A DNA stretch of 64,000 bases, taken from the NCBI GenBank assembly GCA_037074705.1, contig CM073591.1:77234532-77298531 (forward strand), in the 5' to 3' direction. Of the stretch, positions 37,620 to 51,400 are shown in pieces. Origin of the DNA: Zhengitettix transpicula (Eukaryota > Arthropoda > Insecta > Orthoptera > Tetrigidae). Both the position numbers and the translations under genes were made by a program. Every line of letters starts with the position of its first letter. Within the stretch, counting starts at the first letter, position 1. Below the pieces are notes generated by a model, which saw nothing but the letters and a program-made list of their open reading frames with translations, did no database searches and was not told where the DNA came from.

Positions 37620-40519
37620 TTTAGTTTTCCTTTTAATTGTGCAAATGTCAATATTGCCTGGGTACTTAACTAACTAAAGACTTTTTAATGCTATGTTAAA
37701 GACAAACTAGTTTGTGTGGCAGAAAGTTCATTAGCTCATATTTAAGTACATTGTTTCAAAACAAAACTGAAGTTCAACTTGTTTGAAGAGCTAATAGTTA
37801 ATGGTTTAACCTTAAAAAAGTAAGTACAGCTAATAATTTCAGTGAGATCTATTGTACCAGGCAGCCTAAATCTTATTTTACAAATGAAATAAACTATGAC
37901 TGAAAAGAGTAGAAAATTGAGTAGACTAAACTTGGAAAGAAGAATGATGCAGACTAAATTAAGAATATTTACATTAAGATTAGTAAATGCTAAAAGCAAT
38001 TAGAATTATTTGTGGGAGAGAGAGGAATTCAAAAGACTTGTGGACCCAGGAAACACTATAACAATCCTTAAGCAGATGTCCATAGAAGATTTATTGATCA
38101 TTTTTGGAAGAACTGTATCATAGAAGGATATGATTAAGAAATGTGGACCATTGGTGGTAGGATGCAACTAACACAAAGCAGTATGGAATAAGCTGTGTTG
38201 GAAAAGGTATGGCCGCAAGAGACAAAGAGTTAGTAATAGTAGTATAATTTGATGGAACCATGTCAAGGGTATTAGTTTCTGTAGGGACATGTATTTTATT
38301 TCATTTAACCAATTAGCAGTAGGATGTAATTTTTTGTGATGTCAAGGTATATAAAATGTAGGATGGTGACTGTTTTCTAGTTTGTATACAATGTGAAAAT
38401 AAATATAAAATAGCACAGACATACATGTTTTTGTGGTAAATTAGAAAATAGGCAATTTTTATAGAAATTAATGTTCTGAATCAAAAATGAAGTCAGTTCT
38501 TTAATATCACTTCTTATTTAGGCTCAATTCAATTTTTATTGTTATAAATCAGTGGTGCCCAGGCTTTTGAAAGTTATAAAAAAAAGGTTAGCGGAAGTAA
38601 TTTTTATAACATAATAGGACATCCCTCAAACCAGAATTGAAGAAACCCCCAACATTTAGGTAACACTATCTGCTTGTAATGAATGACATAATAATAATTG
38701 GTTATTGATATATGAAAGAAAGTATTCATTTTATTGATGAATTTGGTTTCTTTTTCTTATGATTAGTGAAAGATAGGGATTAACAGACTTCCATTATTGA
38801 TGAAGGGGACTAAGATCCTTTACGGAACAAAAGCGAATGGCTGTAAGGAGGCTTTTACAAACATTAATATTGGTGTATTTAAAAAAATTAAATACTATGA
38901 TCATAAGTGGCAAGAATGAGGTGATTTAAAGATTATTGGATTGCTAGTTGGACAGCAAAGAGTGTAGGCCTACACAAATTAGATTCTGATAGACCAGAAT
39001 GACGCTATCAATTTTCAGAAGCTGTGTAAATAGAGATTTTTTATGCTCATATAACACCCAAAATGTCTAAAACTTACATGTCTAAGGATTGTAATATGAG
39101 TAAGTTTTGATATCTAATAATTTGTCTTGTTTGTTAAAGTTGTTTTGATCCTTGCATTTATATTTTCTGCAACTGCTTATTTATTTCCTGAATTTATAAC
39201 TTTTTCATTATTAAAACACTTAAGCACCAAAGTTTCTTATTTAAATGTGAAGTAAGTAAAGTCAATAAATACTTCATTAAATTTTTGTTCCCAGTTTAAA
39301 CATTAACAAAAGCTGCATAAAGTTATTATATTATACACAATGTCAAACTAACATTTTTCACAATTGTAAATTTACCTGATGCGACAGAAGAAAACAAAAT
39401 ACATTTTCAAATTCAGCACTGTGACATTAATTTTTACTGCATATTTTATTTTCATTTTTGCAGGCCCGTTTTGACTAGTCTAAATAAGAAATATATGACA
39501 ATATTTCTTTTCTTGTTTGCATATATGTTTAATACACTCAGTTAAATGATATATGATAAACACTTTTAATTGATCTGTATAGAGTAGTGGTCATTTTATA
39601 GGACGCCTGTTGGGTAGTTAAAAAAATAACTAAAGAATTTCAAAAATTCGATGTCATGATCACTTGAGGTTAAACTCAACTTTGGTAAGTAGTTAATATT
39701 GTATATATTTGTGCAACATTGAATACAGTAATAAATTAAAATTTCAACTAAATATGGCCATTTCTCAATAATGTTTGGAGATACCTTGTTTTGAATGAAG
39801 ACTTTTCATGAATGAAGAGTGTTTCATTATTTCAATTCATGAGCTACTTCTAAAGCTTCTCGTTTTCTTCTCTTTGGAATCTATCATTTGTAAGTCAATA
39901 GCCTGTAAAAATGATGTAGCATTTGTATTAACATTCATAAATTGTTAGTAAAATAAAACTGAAAATAATATTAACAATAGTGTTTACATTGAAACTAACA
40001 TTAAAAAAACTTGAAACAAGTTTGGTAAAGTACCTAAGTACTATAAATACATATGTCTATGTTTATTTATATAATAATATAATAGATATGGACAGGAAAG
40101 TTAAGCAGACAATCATGGTCTTACCTTATATTGATTGCCAGTGTTTCCACTTTGGACAAGTAGAAGTATTTAAAATTCTCGGAGGCGTAAGCCTCCTTGT
40201 TCAAGTAAGCCACTCCGAATCTCTTGTCCCTTTCCAAATATATATATACATATTAGAAAATTAATCAAAAAAGGACATGTGACAAAAGTTCAAATGGATT
40301 AACTCATCTGGATAGAAAAGAGAGACAATTGACATGTGGTGTAGTCAACAGGGACAAAATAAATTATTTCTTTCCTTGAGAGTGAGTGAGATATATAATT
40401 GTTTGCTTTGTTGGGTGTCGATAAAGGCTGGTATGCCAGGAATTTGAATTCAACAATTCGTACCCAGCTTGCACACCGTTCAGACCTATCCCGTAGAAGG
40501 AGACTCAGGTCCTTGAAGA
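37620..40519. other. Interval between the two convergent genes
   Basis: AT-rich, with no recognisable exon or transposon domain. The stretch 38000-38260 is less AT-rich and reads as an unidentified old repeat. Near 40183 there is a small perfect hairpin (GGAGGC...GCCTCC) of unknown meaning. Confidence 0.4.
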
Positions 40520-40525
40520 TTTATT
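40520..40525 (-). terminator. Candidate polyadenylation signal of the SLC5 gene
   Basis: AATAAA on the minus strand, about 100 bases past the stop codon at 40627-40629. It supports the reading that the last recognised exon is terminal. Confidence 0.5.
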
Positions 40526-40626
40526 TCATTCCTGCTGCTACACAACCTGTTGCTTTAAGGTAAGTCAACTACCTTCTCTCTCTCTTTCCTATCCATATGA
40601 GTATATATGTTAGAATATATGGTAAC

Positions 40627-40855
40627 TTAATATTCTAATATATGTACCTCATATGACGAATTAAATCTTTGGTTTCCTTCTCTTTTGTTAGAATCCATAA
40701 ATTTCCTGATGAATGGACAAAGAAGCCTTGGGTCTACAGAACAGGGTTGTGTGAAGCCAGTTAGAAAACTGACTAAGACTGTGACAGCTAGGGTAATCAG
40801 TAGTCCAAATAGAGTATACAGCAAATATGACATTTGATAGATTGGCAACACATAT
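40627..40855 (-). CDS. SLC5 transporter coding exon 13 (terminal)
   Basis: Acceptor TTACAG before 40855. It encodes YVLPIYQMSYLLYTLFGLL and the rest of the last helix (TVLVSFLTG), then PCSVDPRLLCPF and a basic tail ending at TAA (40629-40627). A possible internal donor (GAG then GTACAT, at 40648) would allow an alternative C-terminus, but no further exon was recognised and a polyadenylation signal follows. Confidence 0.8.
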
Positions 40856-42396
40856 CTGTAAAGCATGCATCATTTTTATGAAGTATTTTGTTCAGCCTTA
40901 AGTAGTAACATTTTAGTTTCACTAATTATTAAACAGATCATTTGTAAATAAAAATAAAACATTATACTATGGTGTGAGATTTATTAAGCATGATACTGTG
41001 TTGTAACTTGTTATATTTAACCTTATATATGGCTTCTTAGTCAATTAATTGTTACTTCTCCCCAAATTAGAGAATTGGAAAAGACATAAAATCTTTTTAT
41101 GAGGTTTTCAGGTACTGGTATTTAATTATATGTCAATACTTCATTATTATTGAATGGCATATATTTTGAATATAATATTGTTAGTGATGTTTTAAAAAAT
41201 TATCTTTTAATGAATTATCTTTGATATTGAAGAAGGATTTAATGAATGTGGTTAATAAGATTTTAGAATGTGTCAGGTTCTCTATATGCCAAGTATTTCT
41301 CAAACTGCTACTTTTAAATATAAGAAATATAAGAAAAGTAGCTAGGTGAAATGTTGAAGGGCCTACAAGGATATTATAGAAGTTGGAAGAGGTCTGTAGG
41401 GTATTTTGTATTTATGAAGGTATTGAGCATTCGGTTGGTGTAGGTGTCCAGATTATTCCACATTCTGCAAATGTGAGCTCCCCTAACAGTTAAGCTGTGT
41501 GGAAGGGAATGTTTTATGTTATCAAAATGATAACTGGTTGAGGTATTGTAAGATGTTCATTGATGTGATGAGTGATTGGTTCAGTGATTAGGCCAGAGCT
41601 ATGGTGTTCCTGGACAGCTTAGCAATGCTGTGTTAGAAATGCATGTTTCACTAAGAACCCTGTTGCAGCTGGACTTAATAGTGGGTGTTGTCACATCCTT
41701 TATCAAAGAAATTTGCAATCGGCAAGGTCAGCATGATGTGGAAATACTTCGTGTGAAACCCAAATGGAGGTTTAGCTTTCTAAGTTTTCAAAAGTGTATG
41801 TATGGAAAGTCTCGAGAGTGTTCATAAGTGAAAAGTGATGGAGAGTTGAACATGAAGTGATAAGGAGATTTGAAGATGACGCGAAAATTGGTAGAGACAG
41901 TTAACAAATTAAATTAGATAAAGAGAAAATTAATTGAGTTATTTAAAATTGATTCTGATACTAGAAAGGCAATAGAAGTTGCAGTATCGGAGAAAAAGTA
42001 TGGACGCAATTAATCACGCCGCACGTAGAGAAACTAGTGACCATATGCACTCCTAAATCGCCGACTAGGCATTCCACATTCGCAAAGACGAGACTCCGCC
42101 ATGAGAACTAAGACGTCTACATTTACACGGGACAGGGTTTTCTTTAAAATACCGTTCTACATTTGTAGAACAGCTGGTTATGGTGTCGGAATTGATCATT
42201 GTTCAAAGTATCTACCCAGCTCATGGATAACCTGGAACCGAGGTCTTAATAGCCTATTCTAATGTTAATTACGTTTCAAAATTTTAATGAGGTAGATTAT
42301 TAGATTTTATTTTGCAATTTAAATAAATGTAAACATACAAGAAAGATTTATTAAAATTAAATAGCACAAATTTTTCCTTTACAAATATGGCTAGTT

Positions 42397-42445
<49 letters not shown>

Positions 42446-45400
42446 TATTCTAGAATTTCAGACGTTATATAAGAGGCCACTGATAAGCAGCTTCTATTAT
42501 CAACAGTTATTTCCTTTCCTTGGATTCCGAGTATTAACAAGTAAACTCAGAAAAATGCAAGTTTGCACAACTCCACAGCCATAGCGGCAAAGTCTGAGAG
42601 CTCCAAGGTTATCTGAAGCTGCTGAACAGAACTAAGACAGCGTTGAGAAATATTGGAATGATTGTATTGATTTTTCTCAGCTCACTAAGAAGAAAACGAG
42701 GTTGTGCTTACTCCGGATGTAATGATTTGCCTCCTTTGATAACCTTTACTGCTGGAGAAATCTCATTAGTTGGGAGAGGAATTATCACTCTACGCCGAAC
42801 TGAAGGATTTAAAATCTACAGCAATTGAACTGTATTTTCCGACCCAAGAGTCTCACACCAAAGGGACACACATTGGTTTCCAAAAGCAGTCACGATACTT
42901 GTCAGTTAATCTGATAAAATGTGGAAACATTATTTAATCAAGCTGTGCAATTGGAAGGGACGTATATGCTTAAATATTCTTTTTATTGGTGACATAATGG
43001 TTATAAAGCTTGCACACGTAAAATTTCTGCTGTTTATGAACAACTCAAAAGTTTTCAAGGGGTAGATTGGCTGTCATTCCCCGGATGTAAATACTATAGA
43101 TTATGTGTAGTATGACTTCGGATATCCTCCTTTGATGAGGACACGCTCCGGTCTACCGAAGAGGTTTGTCTCGAGGGGGAACTGAAAGTAGGTGTGTTGA
43201 CACGATCAGGCGGTTTCACTTCCCAAGGTGAAGCGAGAGATTTGTGAAGAGTTTTGGTCTATTAAAAATTCAATTCATAAACATCTTCCCTCCACTTCCA
43301 GTATTTTTCGACTCATTTCTAAAGTTACAATGATTCATTTTTTGCAAAGAATCTATTACTTTTGGTTTTTCAATTAATTTAGCATCAGCTGAATAATATT
43401 TTAGGTGCCCTTCCGGTACACGGGAGGGTGTGCAACTGCGCAGTTCAGTTTTCGTACGAACTGTTGCGTACTGATCACATCAGGAAATCATGTTTCTATG
43501 CTTTGGTTCTTTCTTTAGCGCTGCCATGTGTCATAATTCAATCCACACCCTTCAAACCCATTTTTATAGTGTCTGTAGAATATGATCTTATACCCAAACC
43601 AAAGTTCAGTTCTACCAGTTATCATTGTCAGTATAAGCTACTAAATTATTTATCATTTTGTTTTACTGGGAAATTATTGTGAAGAATTATTGTCATGAAT
43701 AGTCTCTTCTATGAATTCCATCGATTCGACGACTTCATTCGGATTGAATCCAGAGAAGAGTTTATTCATCAAACACAGGAGAGCAGCCTTCATTCGTTGG
43801 TCACATTTCGTAAAAAATTAATCGAGATAGAGAGAGATTGTGAAAGTGGGCAGAGAAAGAGATGAAGCATTCTAATTACACGGAACAGGGATTATGTTTT
43901 CAAGTTATAAGTCTTTCTTCTACCCTTTCCGCAGGAAACAGTTACCATAATTTTTTTTTAGAGTAACAGGTTACATGAGGGCAACTCCCCTTTAATAGCA
44001 TAGGAAGGGATTTGAAAGGGGGGATGCGGAAGGGTAGAGGAAGGTAGCCAAGGGTTAACTAGGGTCCCCGGGCTATGGTTTAAGGATCCTAAAAGTGATG
44101 AAGGGAAAACCCTATAAAAACCTGCATCAGGTAGGTCGGGCATTGTGTACTTGCCTCCGATAGCGGAATAAGAGTTTGCTGTGGGGACGCAGCATTCCCT
44201 TCTCCGTACCTCGACCAGTTTAGGAGGCAGCTGGCCGACTGTTCCAATCGGAATAGAGAACAACTCTTACCGTATGCCCAAGGTCTGTGACCCCGGAACA
44301 TACACCTCTCAAAACAGGTCGAGGTGCCTCGGCTTGTGGGAACCTTAGTTCAAAAACGCAGAGAGGAAAAGGCATGATCCATAAATCTTTAAGGGAATTA
44401 CCTCACTGTAGGAATTTCGACCAGAATACGAGTGAGAGTGAGAGAGTGTTGACAGAAGAATCAATTGTAAACTTCTTTGAATGAAAATTAAATTTGATTT
44501 TACCACCGTCGGTTGAGGCACGTCTTATTCAACTTTTCAAACTGAGTCATAGAATTAATTTTATAATATATAATGAGAGACAACAGAAACTTGCAAGTAA
44601 TTCGAAATATAAGAACATAAACAATTGGACTCACTCATGAGCGCGGGTAAGTTTTGACGTAACGTTAGGCATTGTAAAATTATAATCACATCCCTCGATT
44701 GACATAGGCATTTCTGGGTATGTTATAGCTCCTGATGCGATGGCGGCCTGAGTTCCAGAAAACACCCACGTAGTCGCCGATATTCCTACAACTACCCCAA
44801 CAGCCAAGCCCTAGAACAGATGACGGAGTAATGTACTTAGAAAAGTTTTTTCAATTCCATGGCTCAAGTTTACGTGTATTTGGTTTTTAATATATTGAAG
44901 AAACATGCCCTTGGTATTTATGTGAACATATCTGAAAAAAAATTCAATTTCTCGTTAAATAAACGCTAACTTCTCTGAATTCCAGCGGGAATATAAAAAT
45001 TAAATTTTAATCTAATTATTTACAATTATCTTATTTATACATTAAATGGAAAAATGGTAAGACATAAATTAGTCAATATCTAGCCGACCGCTAGAAAAAT
45101 GGCGGGTTTGCCTAACTCACTTGTTCATTCAACTAAACGTTCATTATAAAATTTATTAAGCTGATCTAAAATGCAACTACAAATGTATGACACACTTCAG
45201 ATGAAATCTTTAAGTAAGTAAGTAATTTCTGATTATTCATTCTTCTAGTTCTACAAAAGTATACAAGCTGTTCATAACTAAAGTTTAATGTGATCCTTTC
45301 CAAATATGTCGTCCATTCAATCGAGAAAGAGATTATAACAATCATACGTCGATGCTGATCTCGTTAGAAAACATGTCTTAGTGATGCTCCGGCATTTCCA

Positions 45401-48400
45401 CTACCTTTTTTTTGTATATTAGTATTATTGAGATTTTAATAATATAAAGGTCTTACTACCTTGCTGTTTGTCCAAGGAATTAGCATTCCCGCAAGAAACA
45501 TCCCCAACACAGATCCACGGGCAATACCGTGTAAGGAAAATGCCACCTGAAACAAATACGAAAGATGATGTTGGTATCTAAAGTTTCTCACGCACTTTCA
45601 GGTACTTCTGATGTAACCAAGTGTTTGGGTTTTACATCATACACCAGTTTCTGAAGTTTTTAGTTACTCTCTATAGCAAGGGAACACAAAAAAGGTCAAG
45701 GGAAATTACATTGTTTATTTCATAAATTTCAATCGAATGAACGGTTAGAATCAAACCACCCAATTTATAATATTCTACGCAAAATTATTTTTTAGATTGT
45801 CGGGAAAGGACTGCGTACGTGGTTATATGCGGAGCTATTTAACAGATAAATGACTTGAATGGCGGCGGATAAATGGTATTTTATGTAAAAGGAAAACCAA
45901 AATTACAAATGTGACGAGTAATTCTGAAATCCACATAATGGATCAAGAGGAAGACAAAAACAGTTAATGAGTGAATATTCGCTGAATATGAGAGCAAATA
46001 TTAGGGAAAACTTTAATAATTTATTTTTAATCAGTAGTAGTTCAATGATTAATTACTTAGTTGTAATAATTATGAAATTATTTATCTAATGGTATTATGG
46101 TTTCAAAATATCTGGTCAATATTTTAAACAATTATATTTTATTCTTTTTCTCAATTCCTACTATTACTTTTTTTACGTAACTGACCTTCACCTGCCTAAT
46201 TAATACAAAGATAAAGTAGAAACAACAATAACAATAATTTTACTGTTAATTATATTTCCACGGTTCAGTGATTATAATTATGAAAACTCTCTTTCTGAGG
46301 GGAGTTTGGGTTAAAATTTGTGGACGTAATTGAAATCAATTATTTTTTAAAATTTAATTTTCTCACTTTCTGATTCCTCATTTCTGCTTGCTTCCTACTA
46401 CTATATTTTTTAACTAACTGTTCCTTATCTCCATAATTATTATCCAAATTTATGACTAGCTTACTTTCTCTCATTTTTTCTGTCACATCACTTTCAAATA
46501 GTTGTAAAATTCGGTTTTCAAATTCCTTCCCGTCTGCTCAAGTTGTCCTATGTGGCAGTAGACCACTAGTTATTCCTCGATTTGCCTCGATCGTCTTCCC
46601 CGCAATTTCTAAACAGAAGTTGATTGGCTTAACGTTGCCGAATATCCCTCCTCCCAAAAAAGAAAAGTCCACACTCGATATTCACGGTTTTTCTTTAATA
46701 GTACCATTAATGGGTCTAAATTGCAAAATCTCATCAGACTCACGCGATAGAAACTTTACAATACTACATGTCGTTATCACAAATCTTCGAAAGTAACATC
46801 GTACCAATAAAATCGGTGTCGGTGCCGGCGACTATAGCGATGATGCTGTTATTTAATGTAATCTTATGACCAGGAAGCACATTTAACAAACTCATAAAAT
46901 GAATGCGTGTACTTCAGACCCGTGGCAACCCTGCTATCGTCATCAGAACAGGCAACGATTTTAGTGGTGCTCATACAGCTCCCCCAAGAGCAACAGAAAT
47001 TACGAATCGTTGCCTGTAGCTTCATATTTGAGACAATTGTACCTGTGAGTTATTAGTACAACGAAAGAAAAGAAAAATTGAAGTAAAAATTCCTAAAATA
47101 GTACATAACATGTGCTTGGGATTTGTATTTTTATGGAGTATTTTTACTTACTTGTAAAATGGATGACAAATTCTCCATAACGTACACCAGAAGAAGACAA
47201 ATTATCCCAGAAACGATTACTGTTCCTTTCATAATGCACCCTGATTTTCTCTCTGACAACACACCGGAATGGAAAGTCTTCACGAAGTCTTCCAGAACAG
47301 CTGCAGCAATTGAATTCAATCCTGTGGACATCGTGCTGAAAAAAATAATTATGTATGAATTATATAGTCCACATCCAATCAAATGATACTTTGATATTAT
47401 TAAATTCTTTGAATGGCCTGTGCACGCTGCTTTGAATTTCTGAGTTATTCCGGATGGAAACGCACCATCAGCAATCGTCATTGGCTCTTGTCTCCTTGCA
47501 CGAGTGCCGTCATTATTGTTCTGCAAAGTTCTTGGAAGGGTTCTGCTGTTGCGTTTCGCTTGACACCGGTACTTAAGAAGTGGTCACGACATTATATTGA
47601 TCATTGACGGCCTGTCTCTTGTCCAACCATACAAACGGCTCTATTAGGTGTTTTGTTTAATATACGGTACATTTCCAACTGAATTTACATCAAACAGTCG
47701 TCAAACAAATTATTCTGCGGCAGTCTTTTATCCACATTTTTACGTCATCGCCAAATTTGATCATGTTCAGATTAATTTCCCAGGTATTTCAGATTATTAT
47801 TGCCAACATAATTTTTCATGAACATCACCCTTCTATTTAATACTTTGACGATGCTCTTTAGCACATCTTGAAGATGCATCGTATTCGTCTGTTTTAATTA
47901 TAACCATCCATATACTTATAAAGGCGTCCAAAAAACTATATTTACGTCTTCGTCCTTTCAAAATTGATCACAAATCGCACAAATATTTCACAAGTTGTCT
48001 TTGTCTTTTAGTTACAAACAATGCGTGTCATTTTTAGAGGACGTACTTGAAATATAATTATTTTATCCTCGAGCCTGAGATAAGGAATGGTTTTTTTTTC
48101 ACGCTATCCTAGACTTACTACGTAATCATGATATTTTAAGCATCAATTTTCAAAGTTCCCTATACACCATTCTCGCGTCCTTTCTTATTAATAAAAGATT
48201 AAATGAAAACTACTGCAGTTACAATCAAACAAATATATAATAAAGAATGCAGTCTTTCTCGGTGTAATAAATGAATGAAATCTCCTCGGGCTTCTATCAG
48301 AGTAAAAAAATGTATGCGCGACGTTTCGATGACGTTCACTGGCATCGTCTTCTTGCCAGAAGAATAAAATCTTCTTGCTAGAAGAATATGACAGTGAACG

Positions 48401-51400
48401 TCATCGAAACGTCACGCATACATTTTTTTCATTTGGTTAGAAACCCGAGAAGATTTTATTCAACGATAGACGGTATTTTTGACCCACTTACAATGTAATG
48501 AAAAGTATTATATATATATATATATTGTAATGATAAAAGGGCAATAAAAAGAATTAATAATTAGAGATTATTGAACTAAATTGTTACCGGCGAACCCACG
48601 GAGATACAATAATGGTCGAGAATACTGAACAGACAGGACATTGTTGGTTTTAGTGCGCGTAAGTCGACGGAGCGGCAGTCAGCCACGAAACCTTGCTGAA
48701 TGCGGAAGGAGTTGAAATTTTGTTGGTCAGCCACAGGACATTGTGGAATACAGAGTAATTGAGTTTGGCAGTTGGTCAAGGATATCAGTAGAGTACAGAA
48801 CAAAAATTAATTCGTTCGGAGATAGAGACGAGTGCGTCAATCCACATTTGGCATGCGATATCGAGGAGCTCAATGTAATGTCGACGGATATAGGTGGAAC
48901 GAAGGTTTCGGAACAATTGTGTCCGGTGGTCAATCGGCCGGAGTTTGGAAAAGTGAAGCAAAGTAAATTCAGTGATACATGGCCTGTTAAAGTGTTCGAG
49001 GTGAAAAGTGTTGTAAAATCTCTACGATTGCCCTGGGTACCGGTACAACACTGAGTAAAAAGAAACATTTAAAAATTCAGATTGTAAACGTTAATAAAAG
49101 GTAGAATATCGTCAGATTTAGATTTCATTTCGTTTTATTTTGATTAAATTTCGAGAGTTTATAAAAATATTTGTTAGTAGTGAATTGTAAATTTTTTAAA
49201 ATTTTTCTTTAATTAAATGCCCCAATAAAGAGCCTGAGGTAAGAGAAAATGACATTTTGTATAAAAATTGATGTAAAGTTCAACAAGTAATTTGTTTTAT
49301 AAGGTAAATAGTTGAGCATAATAAACCAATTATTTAAGTAAATTGAATAAATGTAATTCTTTTTCATGCTCCTTTCATTCAATAATTTCAATGATTAGTT
49401 CAATTTAATTAATTATTTCATTGTATATTACATTTAATTCCGACTTCAACGTGAGGCAAAATCTTTTCAATTATTGATATAATTGTATATTACATTTATG
49501 GCGCCTTAACGCGGAGCAATTCAATTATTATTAATATTTGTATATTACAACATATATTTATAAATATATATATATATATATATAATCCTATATATTTTAG
49601 TTCAGAAATAAAGGCCCACAATATATATTTAAATTTGTGAAGGTGTATTGAGTCTGCATGTATGGAATTCGGTCCGACTGAGAAAAAAATATTGTTTGAC
49701 ATTCAGAGGAATCGGCACAAAACAATTTTATGACCTTGGTGAGACTTATTTTGGAAATGGCGAGCAAAACCTTCTCGTCACTTAGGTTTTTTTCAGTTAG
49801 AGGGTGATACGCCATTTGTCTTAGCAGTAGGCAAGTGAGCGAAGAATGGGCATTGTTAGAGTTTCCGAAAATGGGTGATGGTACAATTAGTAATAGACTG
49901 GGATACGCAAGAGAGACAGCAGAGCGGCGATAAATCACGAGATGATTAATCAGAATTTCTTGAAAGTTAGGGAGGTTGAGAGGTCACCCAACGATTGTAC
50001 TGTACTCCTCGACTCATCAACGATGGATTCATCAATAGCCCGACAACTCCATGGAAATCCAGTAGCGTCCACAATTTACACCAAGGTTTAATAACGTCTG
50101 TAATTTTGGAAAATTATACCTCACATAGCCAAAGTCAAAGTATTGCCATTCTAGTTTACTTACTTAATGTATATCGTGTAGAGATTCTGAACCCTGACAT
50201 GATGTTTGAAGTGTCAACCATTGTGAAATTAATTATTTTTATATTAGCTCTGAGATTGTTTAATTAGTCAAATTTCCTAAATGTACTAAATTTAGTGGTA
50301 AATGTTCTATTCAATTTATTTTGTCAATAAATTTGTATATATACTTAATATTAACAAGAGGAAATGGCCAATTACGACAGAAGTTTGAATTGAGAAACCT
50401 ACAACGTTTCTTCTGCCAATCAGCAGACCTTCTTAAGTATGACAATGTAACAATTTTTTTCTTAGATTGTCTTACTTGAGAAGGTAGAAGGTCTGTTAAT
50501 TGTCAGAAGAAACATTGTAGGGAATTCGATTCAAATTTTTGTCTGTAATTGTAATTTCTCTTTTATTATTTATTAACTGACATTAATACTGTTCACTATA
50601 TATATATATATACGTTTTTTATTCATTACTCCAAAATCATAGTATGTTGTAATACACAGGCCCAAAGATATCCACTCTATTAATATGCATACACGATGAG
50701 TTTATCCTTGAATTGAATCTTACCTGAGACCAGCGCCGAAGAGTGAAGAAATAAAAAGACCAGTCATGCCAGGATATTCCACTAAAGTATGCATCACGAA
50801 CAGCGGTAATATCTGGTCCTTTGCCCTCGCGAGCTATAAAGATATAAAAGCACAATATGAGAAGAAATTGAAATGATAAACTTTATAACACTGCAGAATT
50901 TGTATTTTAATACGCTAAAAAATTCAGTAGAAAAACATATACTGGCGTGCACGATATTAGCAGACCTATTCATCGGTTCGTGGATGAATCTCATGTAGAC
51001 AGTCACTATACAAAAATGACAATAGTTGCATCTTTATTTCGTGATGAGCAATGATAAAGAAACGTCAATAGTACAGAGAAAAAATTTTTTTTTTTGATTT
51101 TGTGATTTATTTGCGTTTTGTTTAGTAATGGTTGAATGGAATTGTCTGAGTAGACGGAGTTGCAGCTAAGGGGACTTTTTAGGGTAACAATAACGACTAT
51201 ATATGAATTTCGTCGTTTATTCATATTACCGAATAATTAATGAATAAGAAAGATAGCCAATACAGACAAAAAAGGTAATATAAATACTACACAACGTTTC
51301 TGGGATCCTTGTTCCTTTCGTCAGGTGCAAAGAAGAGCCGAGAGCGACACAACTGCACTTGTCAGTTGACAAAACTCAAATACGAAAGGGAAAAAGATCC

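Noticed and set aside
43958..44301. Open frames of 70-101 codons on the minus strand
   Set aside because: They translate family A repeat sequence; equivalent frames in other copies are broken.
46452..46796. Plus-strand open frame of 114 codons
   Set aside because: No recognisable domain, lies inside SLC5 intron 10 on the opposite strand, and has no splice or promoter context. Probably chance or an old repeat.
47123..47386. Plus-strand open frame of 87 codons
   Set aside because: It is the antisense shadow of SLC5 exon 10.
47131..47526. Minus-strand open frame of 131 codons taken as a single-exon gene
   Set aside because: Only 47152-47335 is real exon (SLC5 exon 10). The extension upstream passes the TTTCAG acceptor into intron and the few codons downstream pass the GTAAGT donor.
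48727..49068. Overlapping open frames of about 100-113 codons on both strands
   Set aside because: They mirror each other, contain no known domain and fall in a repeated LTR-like sequence.
50637..50855. Minus-strand 72-codon frame as the true reading of this exon
   Set aside because: The frame reading KGPDITAVRDAYF is wrong. The neighbouring phases and the family sequence require the frame reading AKDQILPLFVMHT.
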